A DNA stretch of 64,000 nucleotides, from the NCBI GenBank assembly GCA_001632425.1, contig KV425561.1, forward strand, positions 434,001-498,000. The letters run 5' to 3'. This DNA is from Neolentinus lepideus HHB14362 ss-1. Lineage: Eukaryota; Basidiomycota; Agaricomycetes; Gloeophyllales; Gloeophyllaceae. The notes under the pieces were generated by a model. It was given only the letters and a program-made list of their open reading frames with translations. It did no database searches and was not told where the DNA came from. The position numbers and the translations under genes were made by a program. Position 1 is the stretch's first letter. The number at the start of each line of letters is the position of its first letter. This document shows, one piece after another, positions 25,275-37,672 of this stretch.

Positions 25275-26977
25275 GTTACACAAAAGTCTCGCAGTCGTCA
25301 TCCGGACATTGCCTATCTTTGTAATATACTATGGACTTTAAGATTCTATCATTTCGTCCCCAGTGTCTCAGAATAACGTCAGCCAGTCCCGTCCGATGGG
25401 CGTATGAAAGCCTCGAATGTGCTTTCATTCTTTAGTTCGGTTTTTCTGTCTCAATTTACCTCTGGATTCCTCTTGACGCCGATGCATCAGATGCCTGGTA
25501 CGTTGTACATCTATGCACCTGCTATCTGTGTCACTAAGCAGTCACGATTCTTGCGATAATGTTAACTTACAGTAAGCTTTCCTTGATATGCATGCTCACC
25601 CCGTGCTTACGACCATTACATTCAAGGTGATCATCCGCAGCCTGGCTAATCTTAGCATCCCGGACAAACTCAAATGCATGGGCCCCACACCGAGTTTCAT
25701 CCAGGTGTACATTTTGTCTACGGTCGCACATTTTCACCGGTATTGTATACCATTCGCATGCAGTATCTCCGGTCTGAGGTTACCAATCCATCATCAAAGC
25801 ATACTTGGTGACACGCATGTGCTCCGCGGGTGAGAGACTTTGTCCTTTTCTAGATTTGAGTTCCACCTCTTCTTACTTGTATTCCTACTTTAGACGCCCA
25901 CTGGTTTGTGTAGCAGCGCCTTCGCCACTCTGGGCTTTGTGTCTACATAGCCTTCAGGTACTTCTTTGAACGACATCAAGCCTTAGAGACAACCAGGGTG
26001 AGATCGAGGACTGTGAGCTATTTATGATCCACGAGGAGTCTGGGTGCAAGCTCTGACTTCTTTACTGACCTTCCTGGGCGTGTCAAGCTTTGCCAGTCTA
26101 GCTATGTATGTCTTAAACCGCCCATTTTTGTGAAGACCTCCATCAAGGAATGGATGTTTTGGAGCGTTTTTGCTGAGCATTCTCATTCCAGTTCGATATC
26201 GTGATTTGCTGATATCAGTGTTGTGATGACGTCCTTTTGTGTCGAGTCTCGACTCCGAGCTGCTTTTCATGGATGATCTAGCATCAGTGAGGATTCAATG
26301 TTCAGACAGTTCTATAGGTAGGTAGGTTCCGAACGGAGGTCCTTCCTGCACAAACCCTTGGCCCATCCGCAGTGCCGTTATCAAGTTGAGCCTGACCTTG
26401 GCCTTTCAGAGACATGCGGTAACAAGCCAGGGCTGGAAAGGAAGAGTCATATTTTGTTTCGTAGTTTATTATGTTTGTCCCGTAATCTAGCAAGGGAGGA
26501 CAAGACAATTTAATCACACGGTAGACTTGTCTGACATGTATACGTGATTGGAGCGGACGTTATTTCATGGAATTAGAAATTGGAGGCCCAAGCGTTCGTA
26601 AATAGCAGGGTGGCAACGCCAGAATAGCCGTGGCCATTGTGCCTGCTAACCGATAATTGCGAACCTTCTACCGTCTTTATCACCAACACTCGTCGAGACC
26701 GGACCCAACTCCGTTACATTCTGTTCCTTTGCCTGCAACTCTAATATCAGCGCGTCCTCGAGGCCCATCAGGCCGTGGCATATTTTCAGAACGCTTCGGG
26801 CTCGTGGCTTGCACGCCTCACCTGCACGCAACGCCTATAACCTAATTCTCGTCACCTAGACGCCCCTTTCTCTCTTTTGCAACCTCGGATCCTAATATCC
26901 GCACCTGCTTGTGTCGGTCTCCTCCGTTACCAGCTTGTCTGTCTTCTCCGACCATAACTGATTTACTTCTATATTCT
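25275..26977. other. 1.7 kb intergenic before the kinase gene
   Basis: No supportable gene. The part after about 26700 is CT-rich, consistent with the kinase promoter and leader. Confidence 0.5.
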
Positions 26978-29900
26978 ATGCCTAGTGTTCTCCGTGTTGC
27001 TTCCCCACACCGGGACCAGAGTTCGAAAAAGTTTCGGACGGTCCTCGGCTTCGCCGCTCTATCCAAAGATTCAGACACTGTCTCGCGGTTTTCTACCCCT
27101 GTTGGCGGAAGTCGATCGCGAGTGAGTGTCGATACACTATCCAGCTCTACTTCCAAGCGAAGAAAGACTCGGAGGGAACGCAGGAGTGTTACGGAGGGAT
27201 TTTTGTTTGACCAAAACAACTCTTCAAATAACGACATAGACGAGGTCGTGACCATTGACAACGAGGATATGGATCCCTCTCAGTCACGTCCTTTCCGGCG
27301 TGGTATACGTGTACACCAACAGGATGGCCCTTGGGCGATCAGTGTTGCGGAGAACCCCCACGGCCCGCGATCATACAGCCTTTATGTGAAAAGTGAGTGT
27401 CCAACCTTTATGCTTTCAAAACGGAGCAAGGTCCCGGCAGCAGCGCGTGCCGCGCTCTGCTATAAGGGTGCCTTGCAGCAGTGCAGATGCCCCTTGGTAC
27501 GCAGAATCCTGATTCACTCCGTTGCATCTAGCGCCAACCCACAACCTTACGCTCATGCGTACCGCCTCGGAGATCGTAGAGCTACATCACAAACTCCGGG
27601 AGAGTCATCCTAGTACACGAATCCCGTTTCTCCCTATCGACGCTTCGGTGATCGCTACACCTGCAAAACGGAAGTCGGCCTTCCTCAACACACTGTCTCG
27701 GCTAGCATCTCCGTCTGGAGGGAAGGCGTCTAATCCACGTCAGTCGCGTAATCATTCGAGCACGCCCAGCATGCCGTCAAATATGACTACGCCCATCGCC
27801 TCGCCTTCACAGGAAATCGCCGACCCCTTGTCGAATACTACCAACGGAAAGTCCATGCCTGCGGGTAGCACGAACGTCACTGCTCTAGCGGCATATCTGA
27901 CAGATGTAGCCAACGACCAGCTGTTGCGCACCAATCGTGCTTGGAAGCGCTTTGTTCGTGTGCGGACCGATGATCTCGAGAGCGTCCGTATCGAGAGGGC
28001 CATCAAGCGGGTGCGGTCTGACCTTGCATCGCATGTTAGTCCCAAGACACCGACGGACCGCCACGCGCCGAATCCGAACACTTCGTCTGCCGAGATTAGT
28101 GAAGTGGAGAGCTTGGACGACTTAGAGTGTGCAGTTCCACTCTCAAATGGCCTTACTAGTGGAGATATCGAGAAGATGAGCAGTAGCGGTAGAGAGGAGG
28201 ACATCAAGGAAGAGGAAGAGGAGGACCAAGAGAGTGCTCATGGCGAGTTTGCAAAGGAGAACGGGGCTCCGACAGCTGACGATCCTACGAACGAAGCAGT
28301 GCCCGATGATGCTGCAACGCTCAACGGTGTGGATGATCACACAGTGGGCCATGGAACGGTTAACGGTGACCATGCTCGGATTCCGCGATCTCAGTCTGCC
28401 GACCCTATGTCTCGCTCCTCTAAGAAGTATGAGGCGTCTACAGTCAATGGAGACAGTGCTTCACAAACAGGTGACGAGTCCTCGATATCCACATCCAATG
28501 ATGACCGTGCCGAGCGCAAGAAACGATCTCGATCGACCGACCCCAACAAGCAACTGACGACGAAGAAGTCGCAGAGGAAGGTCGTAATCGATGACTTCGA
28601 GATGATCCGGGTGCTTGGGAAGGGATGTGCAGGCAAAGTCTTGCTTGTGCGCCACAAGACGTCTTCGGATTTCTACGCTCTTAAGGCTATCACGAAACGA
28701 CACGTATTGGCACATCAGGAGCTGCAGCACACTCTCACGGAGCAGGCTGTCCTGAAGCGCATGGCTGCTGAAGGCTCGGACCCATTCGTTGTAAAATTAT
28801 GGTGGAGTTTCCATGATAAGGAGAACTTGTACTTAGTCATGGTAGGGCATGCATAGTATATGGATTTTATTGGTTTGCTAAAATACCTTTTTTTTTATAG
28901 GACTTCCATCCCGGTGGCGATCTGGCCACTCAGCTGGCTCGATGGGGTCGCCTTGGGCGTGACAGAGCCCGGTTTTATGCTGCTGAAATTGTTGAAGGCG
29001 TTGAGGGCCTTCATGCTGCTGGTGTTATCTATCGTGATCTGAAGCCCGAGAATATCTTGATCGGCGGCGATGGTCACATTGTGTTGACCGATTTTGGTCT
29101 TTCTAAGGAATTTCCCCGCCGCACAAATACCGTCACTGCGCCACCGACTCCTTCTGGCCAAAGAGGCGAGTTCTACTCCTCTGCCCCGGGGACGCCAACT
29201 CCGACTGCCCCTCACTGGATGAAGGGTGAGAATGGAGAGTTGAGCGGCTGGCCCGGACAGCCTGTTGGACAACACGACACGACAAGTACCTTCTGCGGGA
29301 CCGCCGAATACCTGGCGCCTGAAGTGATCCAGGGTCTGCCGTACAGTTACGAGGTTGACTGGTGGAGTTTCGGCACGATGCTCTACGAGATGCTGACCGG
29401 CATAGTTTGTTCTCTTACTTTTCTTGTCTGCACGCATTACTGATGCGTTTTTGAAAAGACGCCATTTTGGGCTAACAACCACTCTGACATGTATGTTAGG
29501 GTGCTGCAGGATGAATTGCAGTTCCCCGATGACAGAACAATGGACCAAGATACCAAAAGTCTGATTCGCGGTGTAAGTTTATGGCATCTTGACTACATCA
29601 GGACTGTGGCCAACTTTTACCATATAGCTACTTCAACGCAACCCAGCTCTTAGAATTTGCGAACCACGGATCAAGAAGCATCCTTACTTCTCCATGATGT
29701 ACGTACTAGGATAAACATGTTTGAACATCGTCTGACACCTCTTCAATAGAGACTGGTCTCATGTTTATTACAAGCGGTATATACGTGCGTGCTAACCTGA
29801 TTTTTATGTAAATTCATACTGATGGGCCGCCTGTAGCGCCGTATATCCCTCCCATTGATCCCAAGAACGCCAGTGATACCCAGAATTTCGACGATACGTT

Positions 29901-31164
29901 CCTGGAGATGGATCCCGTTATCAATGACCCTAATGAAAATGACGACACAGACACAGATCGTGAACGCGATCAAACGGACACAGACCGCACTGATGGTGAC
30001 GAGTCTGGTTCTACTCCGCTACAGTCGCGTAGCCCCTCAGTCCACCCCGGCGAGGACGACACGGTGGATGTGTTTGATGGTTATTCATTCAAGGGTCGGC
30101 ACTCTGTCGTATTGGATGACGATGATGAGGATCTGTCAGAGGATGTGACGGACAATGAGGAGGAACCTGAGACTGAAGTCTTGGAGACTTCTGAAGTCGG
30201 TGCTGCGTCAGCTGACGCTGCGGCTGAAGTCACAGACAAGGAACCAGCTACGCCCGAGACAACAGCAGAAGCAGAGATCGCTCCAGAGGAGACCGGAGCG
30301 GAAGAATCAGTGGCCACGCCAACCAGAGGTCGTCCGTCCGCGGATGCTGCCAGAGTGCCATCTGGTGCTTCTCCCGTGGAATCGAAGAAGGCCGAGAAAT
30401 CGAAGCTCAAGTCAGCACGTTTCACGCGGAGCCGCAGGGAAAAGTCTGGCATTACAGCATTGGATCGATACATCTCCGATGCTGGTGGTGACGAGACCGA
30501 GGCAACCGAGCGGGATGAGGAGGACGATGACTGGGACTTCGTAGAAGCCGGTGAAGGTGAAGAACGCAATGGTGCAAAGGGTGCAACATTGTTCGCGCGG
30601 GGCGTTGTCGACCGTTATAGGTTGGCGCTACGCAAGGGTTCAACCCCTGCCCGTTCGACTCCTCGAGTGATGTCCGGCAAATCGAGCAAGTCTGAACTGA
30701 TTGAGACCGGTGGTTCCCCTTCTCCATCCGAGAAACAACGAAGGGGTAGGACACCGGGCTTGACATTCCGCAAGCACCCCAAGCAATTCTTGCGCCCCAA
30801 GTCGCCTCCCTCTGCACAGTCGTCTCGCTCTCTCACGTCTCCGAGTCTCAGTCAATCCGCCTCAGCTACGATGTCTTCATCAACATCGAATGGATTCATC
30901 ACTCCTGCGTCCTCGGATAGCACGACTATTCCTATGTCTCCTTCATTGAAGTCGAAAGAGTCTGCTGTATCTGTTGGTGACACCAGCGTGTCATCTGACC
31001 AATCTGGGAACGGGGATGGAGATAGTGACGACGTCGGACCTTCGGGTACCGTCAAGGCCCAGTCGCCTCTCTCTGAAGAGCCAGAGAAGCAGAAGAACAA
31101 GAAATTGAAGAAGTATAAGGAAGGAGCCGAAAAGGTCCTCTCATTATTCTCGCCGCCGCGGTAG
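26978..31164 (+). CDS. PX-domain AGC serine/threonine kinase (AKT/Ypk-like)
   Basis: Large signalling kinase of roughly 1,200 residues. The ATG at 26978 gives MPSVLRVASPHRDQ. A PX-like lipid-binding module spans the first intron (27393-27530): DGPWAISVAENPHGPRSYSL, then THNLTLMRTASEIVELHHKL. A Ser/acidic linker leads to the kinase domain: LGKGCAGKVLLV (Gly loop), YALKAITK (Lys), YRDLKPEN, TDFGLSKE, TFCGTAEYLAPEV (activation loop with PDK1-type Thr) and VDWWSFG. About 60 Pro/Thr/Gly-rich residues are inserted between DFG and the activation Thr. After YKRYIPPYIPPIDP comes the AGC tail with a hydrophobic motif FDGYSF, a likely TORC2-type site. A further ~330-residue acidic and Ser-rich extension ends at 31164. 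Six introns fit. Inferred role: growth or stress signalling at membranes. Confidence 0.92.
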
Positions 31165-31657
31165 TACCGGGTCGTTGTATTATTGATATGGGATGGTATC
31201 TAATATCTCTTCGTTTCGAATCTCCTTTATGAACTTTCACGCCGACGTTTCGTCTCACCTGGGACTAACGTATCTTCTTCATGACTATCACTCATTATCA
31301 TTCATGTATGTCGAGTGCAGCGCGTCGCAGGGACGCGGGCCTTGCTTTGAATATTGCTGTCTATGATTATATATATTCACACTCTTTTCATCGTCTTTGC
31401 AATATTCTCGGTTCATTCGCATGCACGAACGTCTTCTAGGCCGCCCTCCTACCTAATTGCGCTGCTTTGATTGTCGGATAACCTTCCTTTCCTTTAATCA
31501 CGACAATATTCTCCTACATTATGCGGTTTCTAGAAGCAACTAGATATACAATATCTCCTGACTACTACACAGCAAAGTGGCATGCATTCCACGCAACGTG
31601 ACCCAAAATATATTAGCTATAAGATGATGAACCAGGAAAGCAAAGCTACGACTCCTA
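31165..31657. other. Convergent 3' ends of kinase and GRAM genes
   Basis: AT-rich sequence with no ORF, presumably the two 3'UTRs. Confidence 0.55.
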
Positions 31658-34600
31658 CTAGTCCAAGTCCTTAATGCTCTCCCGCAAGCTCTGCACACGT
31701 GTATCCAGGGCATCCAACGCCTTATTGATTTCGACAATCTCGCCGCGCCAGTCGTCGCTCGCTCGTATCGCCGGCACACTTCGCCCAGCAGCGAGCTCTT
31801 CCCACAGCGCCGTAACGACACCCTGCACCCACTTCTCGCGCTCATCCGTCCGGCGCATCTCCTTCCTCCTGCCGATCTCCTCTCGTTTCCCGACTATCGT
31901 GAGCGAGTAGATATTACTGATGACAAGGAAGATGACGACGAAATACAATATCGTCGTCGTCGTCGACTGCTCCCACGCGTCCTGCAGGAGCTCGATCGCG
32001 CCTACCGCGGACTGCTTGCCAACCTTGTACGCGCCCCCGAATGTGTCCCAAGCCCATTGCAGCCCGCGCTGGTTGCCCGGCTCTGAGCGCTTCTTGGCGG
32101 CGTCGGCAGCGTCGGCGGCGGGACCCGCACCCGAGGAGGGGAGCTCGGAGTCTTCCTCGCCCTCTGCGATGGCAGCATCCGCATCCATGCCTTGAGGGAT
32201 GAACTCGGACTGATGGTGGGAGATGTACGTCCGCATCGCAGTGTCCAGCTCGGAATGGTACGTCTTCTGGCCGTCTATGCACGACTTTTCAATGATGCCT
32301 GTCAGAATTCAGAGCAGTCGTGAGTCTCAAGACCAACCGGCCAAACAAACAGCACTCTGACCTTTGATGAAGCTCCGGCCCGTCCACTCGACCTGACTCG
32401 TGACGATAATCCTTGTGCTCACATTGCTGGCCCACATCATGCACGTCTTCGTCTTGACCGAGAACACATTCCCGCTCGGCACATCCGGCGTTCGTGTCGT
32501 CGTCAGCATTACCACGTAGTCATCAAAGTCGCAATGCAGCGTCTCATCCCTCAATTCGCACTTTGTCTGCTTCGGGCCAAGTCCACCGGATAAGGGCTTA
32601 ATGTACGACATGTTCCGAGCCAACGCATTCGGGTTCTCAGACGAGGCCATCCAGTCGGAGATCTGGATGTCTAGAAGCGGATTCATACACTTCATCAGCA
32701 ACACGGAAGTGACAAGAGAGGATGGCGACCACCCACCTTGCAACTTCTGGTCCTGCACCATAAACTCCTTCACAAACCCACTCGCAAACATCAGGTTATA
32801 GATCTTCTCCGGCGTCCCCGGCAGGATCACATCCATCGCCGTCTCCGCAAAATGATCGCCATTCTTCATGCACGCGCACTGCGTGACTTTTTTCCCCTTC
32901 TTCTTCCCCCCTTCCCCTCCTGCCTCCCCATTCTGACCTACACCTTCATTCTCAGCACCGTCTTCGAGAGATGGTCGGCCCAGGCTCGAGTTCTCCGGCC
33001 TCGCAAGCCGCCAAATATTGTAGATAACGTCAAAAGTGGTATCCCGCGAGAGGAACGACGCGAACGTGTACTTTGCTTTGCGCGTGTTCAACTGGATCGC
33101 GTTCGGAATCACAAATGCCGTCATCTTCTTCTCCAGCGACGTGATGTCGTACATCGGTATGCACAACTATGGTCGCGGGACCACACGTCAGAAGAGGGAC
33201 GCAAGATATACATCAGCGAGAATGACCCATGATGAGACGAAAAGTCACTCACGTCGGTAATCCATCCGAATATGTTCGCGTGAAAACAGACGTGGTTTTC
33301 CGAGATGTACATTCGTCCCTGGATCAGGATCTCCCGCTGCAGCGCGCACCCGTAGTCTACGCGTAAAAATACACATTAGCAGAACATCGCATCGGCATGC
33401 ATATGTAGCACGCACCATCAATCAAATAATCCCCCTCCGGTATACTTGGAAACAGCTCATGGAAATCCGCATTTCGCTTGTTGCTCGCCACCGCGAAACC
33501 CGTCACAGGAATGTCATCCTCGTTCAGATCCAGCTCATCAGAAGACTCCTCGCCACTGAGACCCTCCTCGTCGCTCCCGCTGTCAAACAGATCATCGCTC
33601 CCTGACTCGTCGCCCGCGCGCTGGTCCGACCCGAGGGACGTGTTGCGTGACCTAGCCTTTTTGCGCATGGATGTACCGTTGGGTCGTGCAGACTGGTGGG
33701 AGGAAGTCGAGGCGCCGCGGTGACGTACGGGCGAGCCCAAGTCGGATTGGGAACGCGACTTGGCGAGGGATGTCGACGAGTTAGATTTGATCAGCGTGAA
33801 CCCGTTCCCGTTCCCGTTCGCCCTCGCAGATGCGGCCGAGCCGTTCAAGGGCCCCTGCAGCACTGGCATCTGCATCGGTGTAGCAGGATTCGCGAGCGCC
33901 ATCCCCGTCGCCGCCAGCGCCCCCGCTAACCCGGACTGCTTCCGGTCCCCACCCTTCTTCTTCTTCGAGCTCCCGCTTGACGTGACCGATACCGTGGAAG
34001 GTAAAGTGGGGAGGTTGGAGGTGGGCGAGGACGGGTTCGACCCGCGATGCCATGGCCGCCGTTTCTTGCCAGAGGTAGAGGTCGAGCGGATGGACGTGGC
34101 GTCGGTATCTGTGCGCCTATGCGGGCTGAGGAAGTTCGATGCTGAGGAGGCGGATGTGGTCATAGAGATGGAAGCGGGGACGTTGATTGTGCCGTGCGGG
34201 ATAAATTCCGTCCGGAGCGCGGTGGGCGACTCGACGATTGTCGTCATCACCGGCTCGTCCACGGAGAAGGTGACAGAGTTGGTGGCGTCGAGGTCTTTGA
34301 GGTCGAGCCCCAGCGCGGAGTCGGTCAACGAGCGCGGGTGCAAGCGCATCGAGGACTTTGAGGGGGTGCGCGGGAAGTTGCTGTTCGAGTCGGGCGACGA
34401 TTCGGTAGGTGTCGAAGTAGCGGAGGTGGACTGCTGGTCTTGGAAGGACCTGCGGACGCTACTCGTAGATGCAGCGGCTTTGACGCTCTCGGGCGTGGGC
34501 GTGGGCATGCCGTCGTCTGGCGGTGAGCGTTGCTGCTGCGATGACGTCGAGTTACCCACACCCACACTCAGCGATATAGCCCGTCTTTCGACACCGCCAT

Positions 34601-34922
34601 CGCTCCGCCGCGGTGGGTTCGATCCAAGACCTGATCCCGACTCGGTTTTATAGCGCTGATGACCTGGGAGGTTGTCATCGGAGGGGAAAGCGAAGGCATG
34701 GCCTGCGGGCGAAGGCGGGACGACGGTGACGTCCGGGTGACCGTCGTCGCTGTAGCGCTCGCGGTCACCGTCAAGGTGTCCTGGGGAGTGGAATGACGAT
34801 GTGTCAGAGTCGGCCGCGCTAAGGGATTTCGAGTGTGGACGCGCAGGCGAAGCGTGCCGCGAGGACTCGCCTGAACGACGGTCCGAGGGTTTGACGAGCT
34901 TCGAGAAGAAGCTTGGGGCCAT
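31658..34922 (-). CDS. GRAM and VASt domain protein (Lam/Ysp family sterol-transfer protein)
   Basis: Predicted ER-anchored sterol carrier at membrane contact sites. The ATG at 34922 opens a 480-residue disordered, Ser/Pro/basic N-terminus (MAPSFFSKLVKPSD) containing an acidic patch (GSDDLFDSGSDEEG). The GRAM domain starts at FHELFPSIPEGDYLIDD and continues ALQREILIQGRMYISENHVC, IFGWITD and VIPNAIQL across two introns. A Gly/Lys linker precedes the VASt domain: DVILPGTPEKIYNLMF, ISDWMASSE, RNMSYIKPLSGGLGPKQTKC and SQVEWTGRSFIKGIIEKSC. A C-terminal membrane span (TTTILYFVVIFLVISNIYS) is followed by a coiled-coil tail. Four introns were placed, all in phase. Domain order GRAM-VASt-TM is that of Lam proteins; substrate is inferred from the family. 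Confidence 0.92.
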
Positions 34923-35054
34923 GTAGGGTATGAAGGAGTAGTAGATTGATTAGGCAGGACGGGTAGTCGACTGCAAGGTTGGGGATGTACAGGAAGGAAG
35001 GATCGTGTGCACTGGATGTCAAGGAAGCTGAGCAAAGCGGCCGGGCCTGCGGGC

Positions 35055-35413
35055 GATATCAACGATCCTAACGGAGAGATACGCTGAGACAAGACACGTT
35101 GCGGTCAATTTGACAACATCAAACAGGTATTCCCAGCGCGCACCAATAAGCGACAAGTGAGGCACTGTTATTCGGATAGAGTTCGATGGGATTGCTCGTA
35201 GTGATCACGACGCTTTCACGCCAGTCTCAATGTTGGAAGAAGTAGCCGAGCAAGCTAGAGATATCAACGGTGAGATAACACGCCAAGCACGCAGTCAATT
35301 GGATAGCATCCAAGTCAATGTTCTCAGTGACGCACCAATAAGCAATGTTAGGTTCGATGAGGCCGGTCCCAGTGATGGCGACACTTTTCAGGCCGATTTC
35401 AATGTCGAGCACG
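35055..35413. repeat. Diverged tandem duplication, two units of about 155-185 bp
   Basis: Unit A (35055-35240) and unit B (35260-35413) share, in the same order, GATATCAACG, GTCAATT, GCACCAATAAGC, GTTCGATG and TCAATGT. Offsets drift from about 205 to 172 bp, so indels have accumulated since duplication. Confidence 0.6.
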
Positions 35414-35771
35414 GTCTCGGGAGGGCAGCTGCAGCCGCAGTCAGTGTCAGTCGCAGAGGGAAGGCATGCGGTGCGACCCTGCAATCGAGACTGGTATTCT
35501 GTGGATATGACGCACTACGCAGCAGTCCGCTACGCAGCACTACGAGGCAGCCCATTAAAACTACGCAGCACTTCGCAGAAAACTCGCGAGTGAAGTGTCG
35601 TGATGGACACGAAGTTCGAACGTCCACGAAAATTCTCGCCTTCCTAATAACGCTCTCCCGTCGATGTCAGTGATATATCAATCTGGAATTCGGGTGACCC
35701 TACGCCGACGACCACAGTCAGCGCTCAGTCTCAGCCCTAGTACAATATGCACTGGGTATAGTCAGCGCGCG

Positions 35772-35777
35772 CACGTG
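35772..35777. promoter_or_regulatory. CACGTG E-box upstream of thioredoxin
   Basis: Palindromic CACGTG within GCACGTGACC, about 115 bp before the thioredoxin ATG and 40 bp before its TATA box. This is a typical bHLH (Cbf1/Pho4-like) site; the binding protein is inferred only. Confidence 0.4.
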
Positions 35778-35816
35778 ACCCATGACCAACGATGGCGCGC
35801 TTGGTCCTATCGCTGC

Positions 35817-35823
35817 TATAAAA
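35817..35823 (+). promoter_or_regulatory. TATA box of the thioredoxin gene
   Basis: TATAAAA about 70 bp upstream of the ATG at 35892. Confidence 0.65.
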
Positions 35824-35891
35824 CCGTCCCGGTCCTTCCTTCTACCATCCGGACCCTCACCTCCACTTCCAACAACAACACCACAACCACC

Positions 35892-36400
35892 ATGGGCGGC
35901 AAAGTCACCGTAGTCGACTCGCTCGACAAGTTCCATGAGATCGTAAGCGGCGCCCTCCTGGGTCGGGCTCTGGTGGAAAGCTGACGGATGATGCGATCGG
36001 CAGATCAAGCAAGACAAGGTCACCGTCTTTGACTTTTGGGCGACCTGGTGCGGCCCCTGCAAGGTCATCTCCCCCATCTTTGAGAAGCTCTCCGAGGAGT
36101 ACGGCAACCTTGAGTTCTACAAGGTCGACGTCGATGAACAGCCCGACATCGCCCAGGAGGTCGGCGTCCGTGCTGTGAGTAACCTGCCTCCCTTACCCTT
36201 TGTTGTGTATATTGATGGTGGTTGGTCGGGTGTAGATGCCCACGTTCGTCGCCTTCAAGGGCGGCAACAAGCTTAAGGACTTTGTCGGGGCCAACCCCCC
36301 CGGCTTGGCCGTACGTGCTGATCTTCTGATATCCCACCACTTACTGATCTTACCCGATCTGACACATTATCAGGCCTTCGTCAAGACCGCCAACGCCTAA
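35892..36400 (+). CDS. Thioredoxin
   Basis: Small cytosolic disulphide reductase that passes electrons from thioredoxin reductase to targets such as peroxiredoxins and ribonucleotide reductase. Four exons encode a protein of about 105 residues starting MGGKVTVVDSLDKFHEI. The active site is FWATWCGPCKVISP (WCGPC); the cis-Pro loop is MPTFVAFKGG. Introns lie near 35944-36002, 36175-36235 and 36311-36372 and splice in frame, ending FVKTANA. There is no targeting sequence, so this is the cytosolic form. The upstream CACGTG and TATA boxes suggest strong, regulated expression. Length and motifs match the family exactly. Confidence 0.97.
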
Positions 36401-36758
36401 GTGATTGCCATTATCATTATTCCTGTTCCGTACCCTCGCAGAAGTTCTGCATGTATCCTCGGAAGCATAACAAATCAAACAATGTAATATGTGCTCTGAT
36501 TCAGAATCGCATCTTTGTGTGACGCGGTTAATTATTTCGCATTCGCCATATTGACCTCCTCGCTACGTCTCCGTTATGCCGATTCATGGTTTTCAGCATC
36601 CGACGATCGTGACCACCAATCCAGACCCAACGTGTTTCCAAAGATACATTGATAAGTGTTATATGCTACAGGTATAATGATACAGTCTAATGCCACGCTC
36701 GACGCTGAACACCTTTTATACAGCATCACCGCTCGCTCAGTGCAGAGTTACCTACCCT

Positions 36759-37672
36759 TCATTCGATCTTCACTCCTTTCCTCTTCGCAATGATCGAAAA
36801 AATACTCCCATCATACACCCCCCTCACTTCCTCCTTCCTCAGTATGCCATCACTCGGCCACAAAAGCATCCACGTCGCCAGCCACTCAAACAATGCCGCG
36901 CCCCATCCCACCGGGTCAAAGACACACCTCTGCCCAATAATGCCTTTCACATTATCATAAACCGTCAACCCGTCCTTCCCAGGGAGACTCGAGTACCGCT
37001 CGAAAAAGTCTTCGAACCTTTGCGGCACGAACCCGCCATAGTTGTCGTAAGTCCCGGTATCGCTGCCGTGCTTATCTCTGTGAATCCTCTCGACGTAGAT
37101 CCGGAAGAACGGGTCGGGGATCCACTGCGACGCAGGGAGCGTGGGGTAGGCGAAGAACGTGTGGATAATGACCGTAGAGAACAGCGCGAGGAATATACCA
37201 AAATTGACCTGGCGGAAACCGCGGAAGGTGTCCAGCGGCCAGATGACGCCGTCCTGGTCGCGGTCGAAGAAGGCGACGTGCTGCTGGAGGACGGACTCGC
37301 GCGAGTGTTTGTGGTTGTATGCGTCCTCCGTGGTGCCCTCGGGATGGGTGCGGGTGGCGGCTTGGTTCGCTCGCGGCACGCCTGGTGCACCCACATCAAC
37401 GACATCCAGCGTCGAGCGACACAATGATGCTCACCTGTCTCTTTCAGCTTCTCGTCCTTCTGGGGTACGACCGTTCCGTGCTCCTTTGTCACTGGCGCAT
37501 TTTCAGCCTTTGTCGGAATCTCCGAATAGGCATGTTGCTGCACTTTGTCGCCTTCACCTCCCGCGCGCTTCTGTCCTTCCTCATCCGAGGTGGGCGGGTC
37601 GTTGCTGTAATTGTTCTCCTTCACAACTTCCGCGTACGTCCTCGGGTCTTCGGTGGCGTGCGTAGCCTCCAT
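36759..37672 (-). CDS. Caleosin-family protein (Ca2+-binding, heme peroxygenase type)
   Basis: Lipid-droplet or ER-associated peroxygenase family. The ATG at 37672 gives MEATHATEDPRTYAEVVKE. One intron of about 54 nt joins LKETG to VPRANQAATR. The EF-hand is visible at HVAFFDRDQDGVIWPLDTF, with its preceding His, followed by the membrane-associating hydrophobic stretch (FGIFLALFSTVIIHTFFAYP) and then YVERIHRDKHGSDTGTYDN, carrying the second conserved His. The C-terminal half ends IAKRKGVKIE. Length (about 285 residues) is slightly long because of the acidic N-terminal tail. It lies tail-to-tail with thioredoxin. Enzyme activity is inferred from the conserved His and Ca sites. Confidence 0.93.

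Larger units (their letters stand above)
34923..35891. other. Divergent intergenic region between GRAM and thioredoxin genes
   Basis: About 970 bp carrying both promoters. It includes a diverged tandem duplication (35055-35413), a cluster of CTACGCAGCA-like short repeats (about 35510-35580), an E-box (35772-35777) and the thioredoxin TATA box. Open frames here lack recognisable domains. Confidence 0.55.

Noticed and set aside
30081..30569. Minus-strand Ser-rich frame
   Set aside because: Antisense shadow of the acidic tail of the kinase.
33760..34653. 297-codon plus-strand frame
   Set aside because: It is the antisense shadow of the low-complexity N-terminus of the GRAM/VASt gene.
36690..37427. 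245-codon plus-strand frame
   Set aside because: Antisense shadow of the caleosin gene, whose EF-hand and His motifs are clear on the minus strand.
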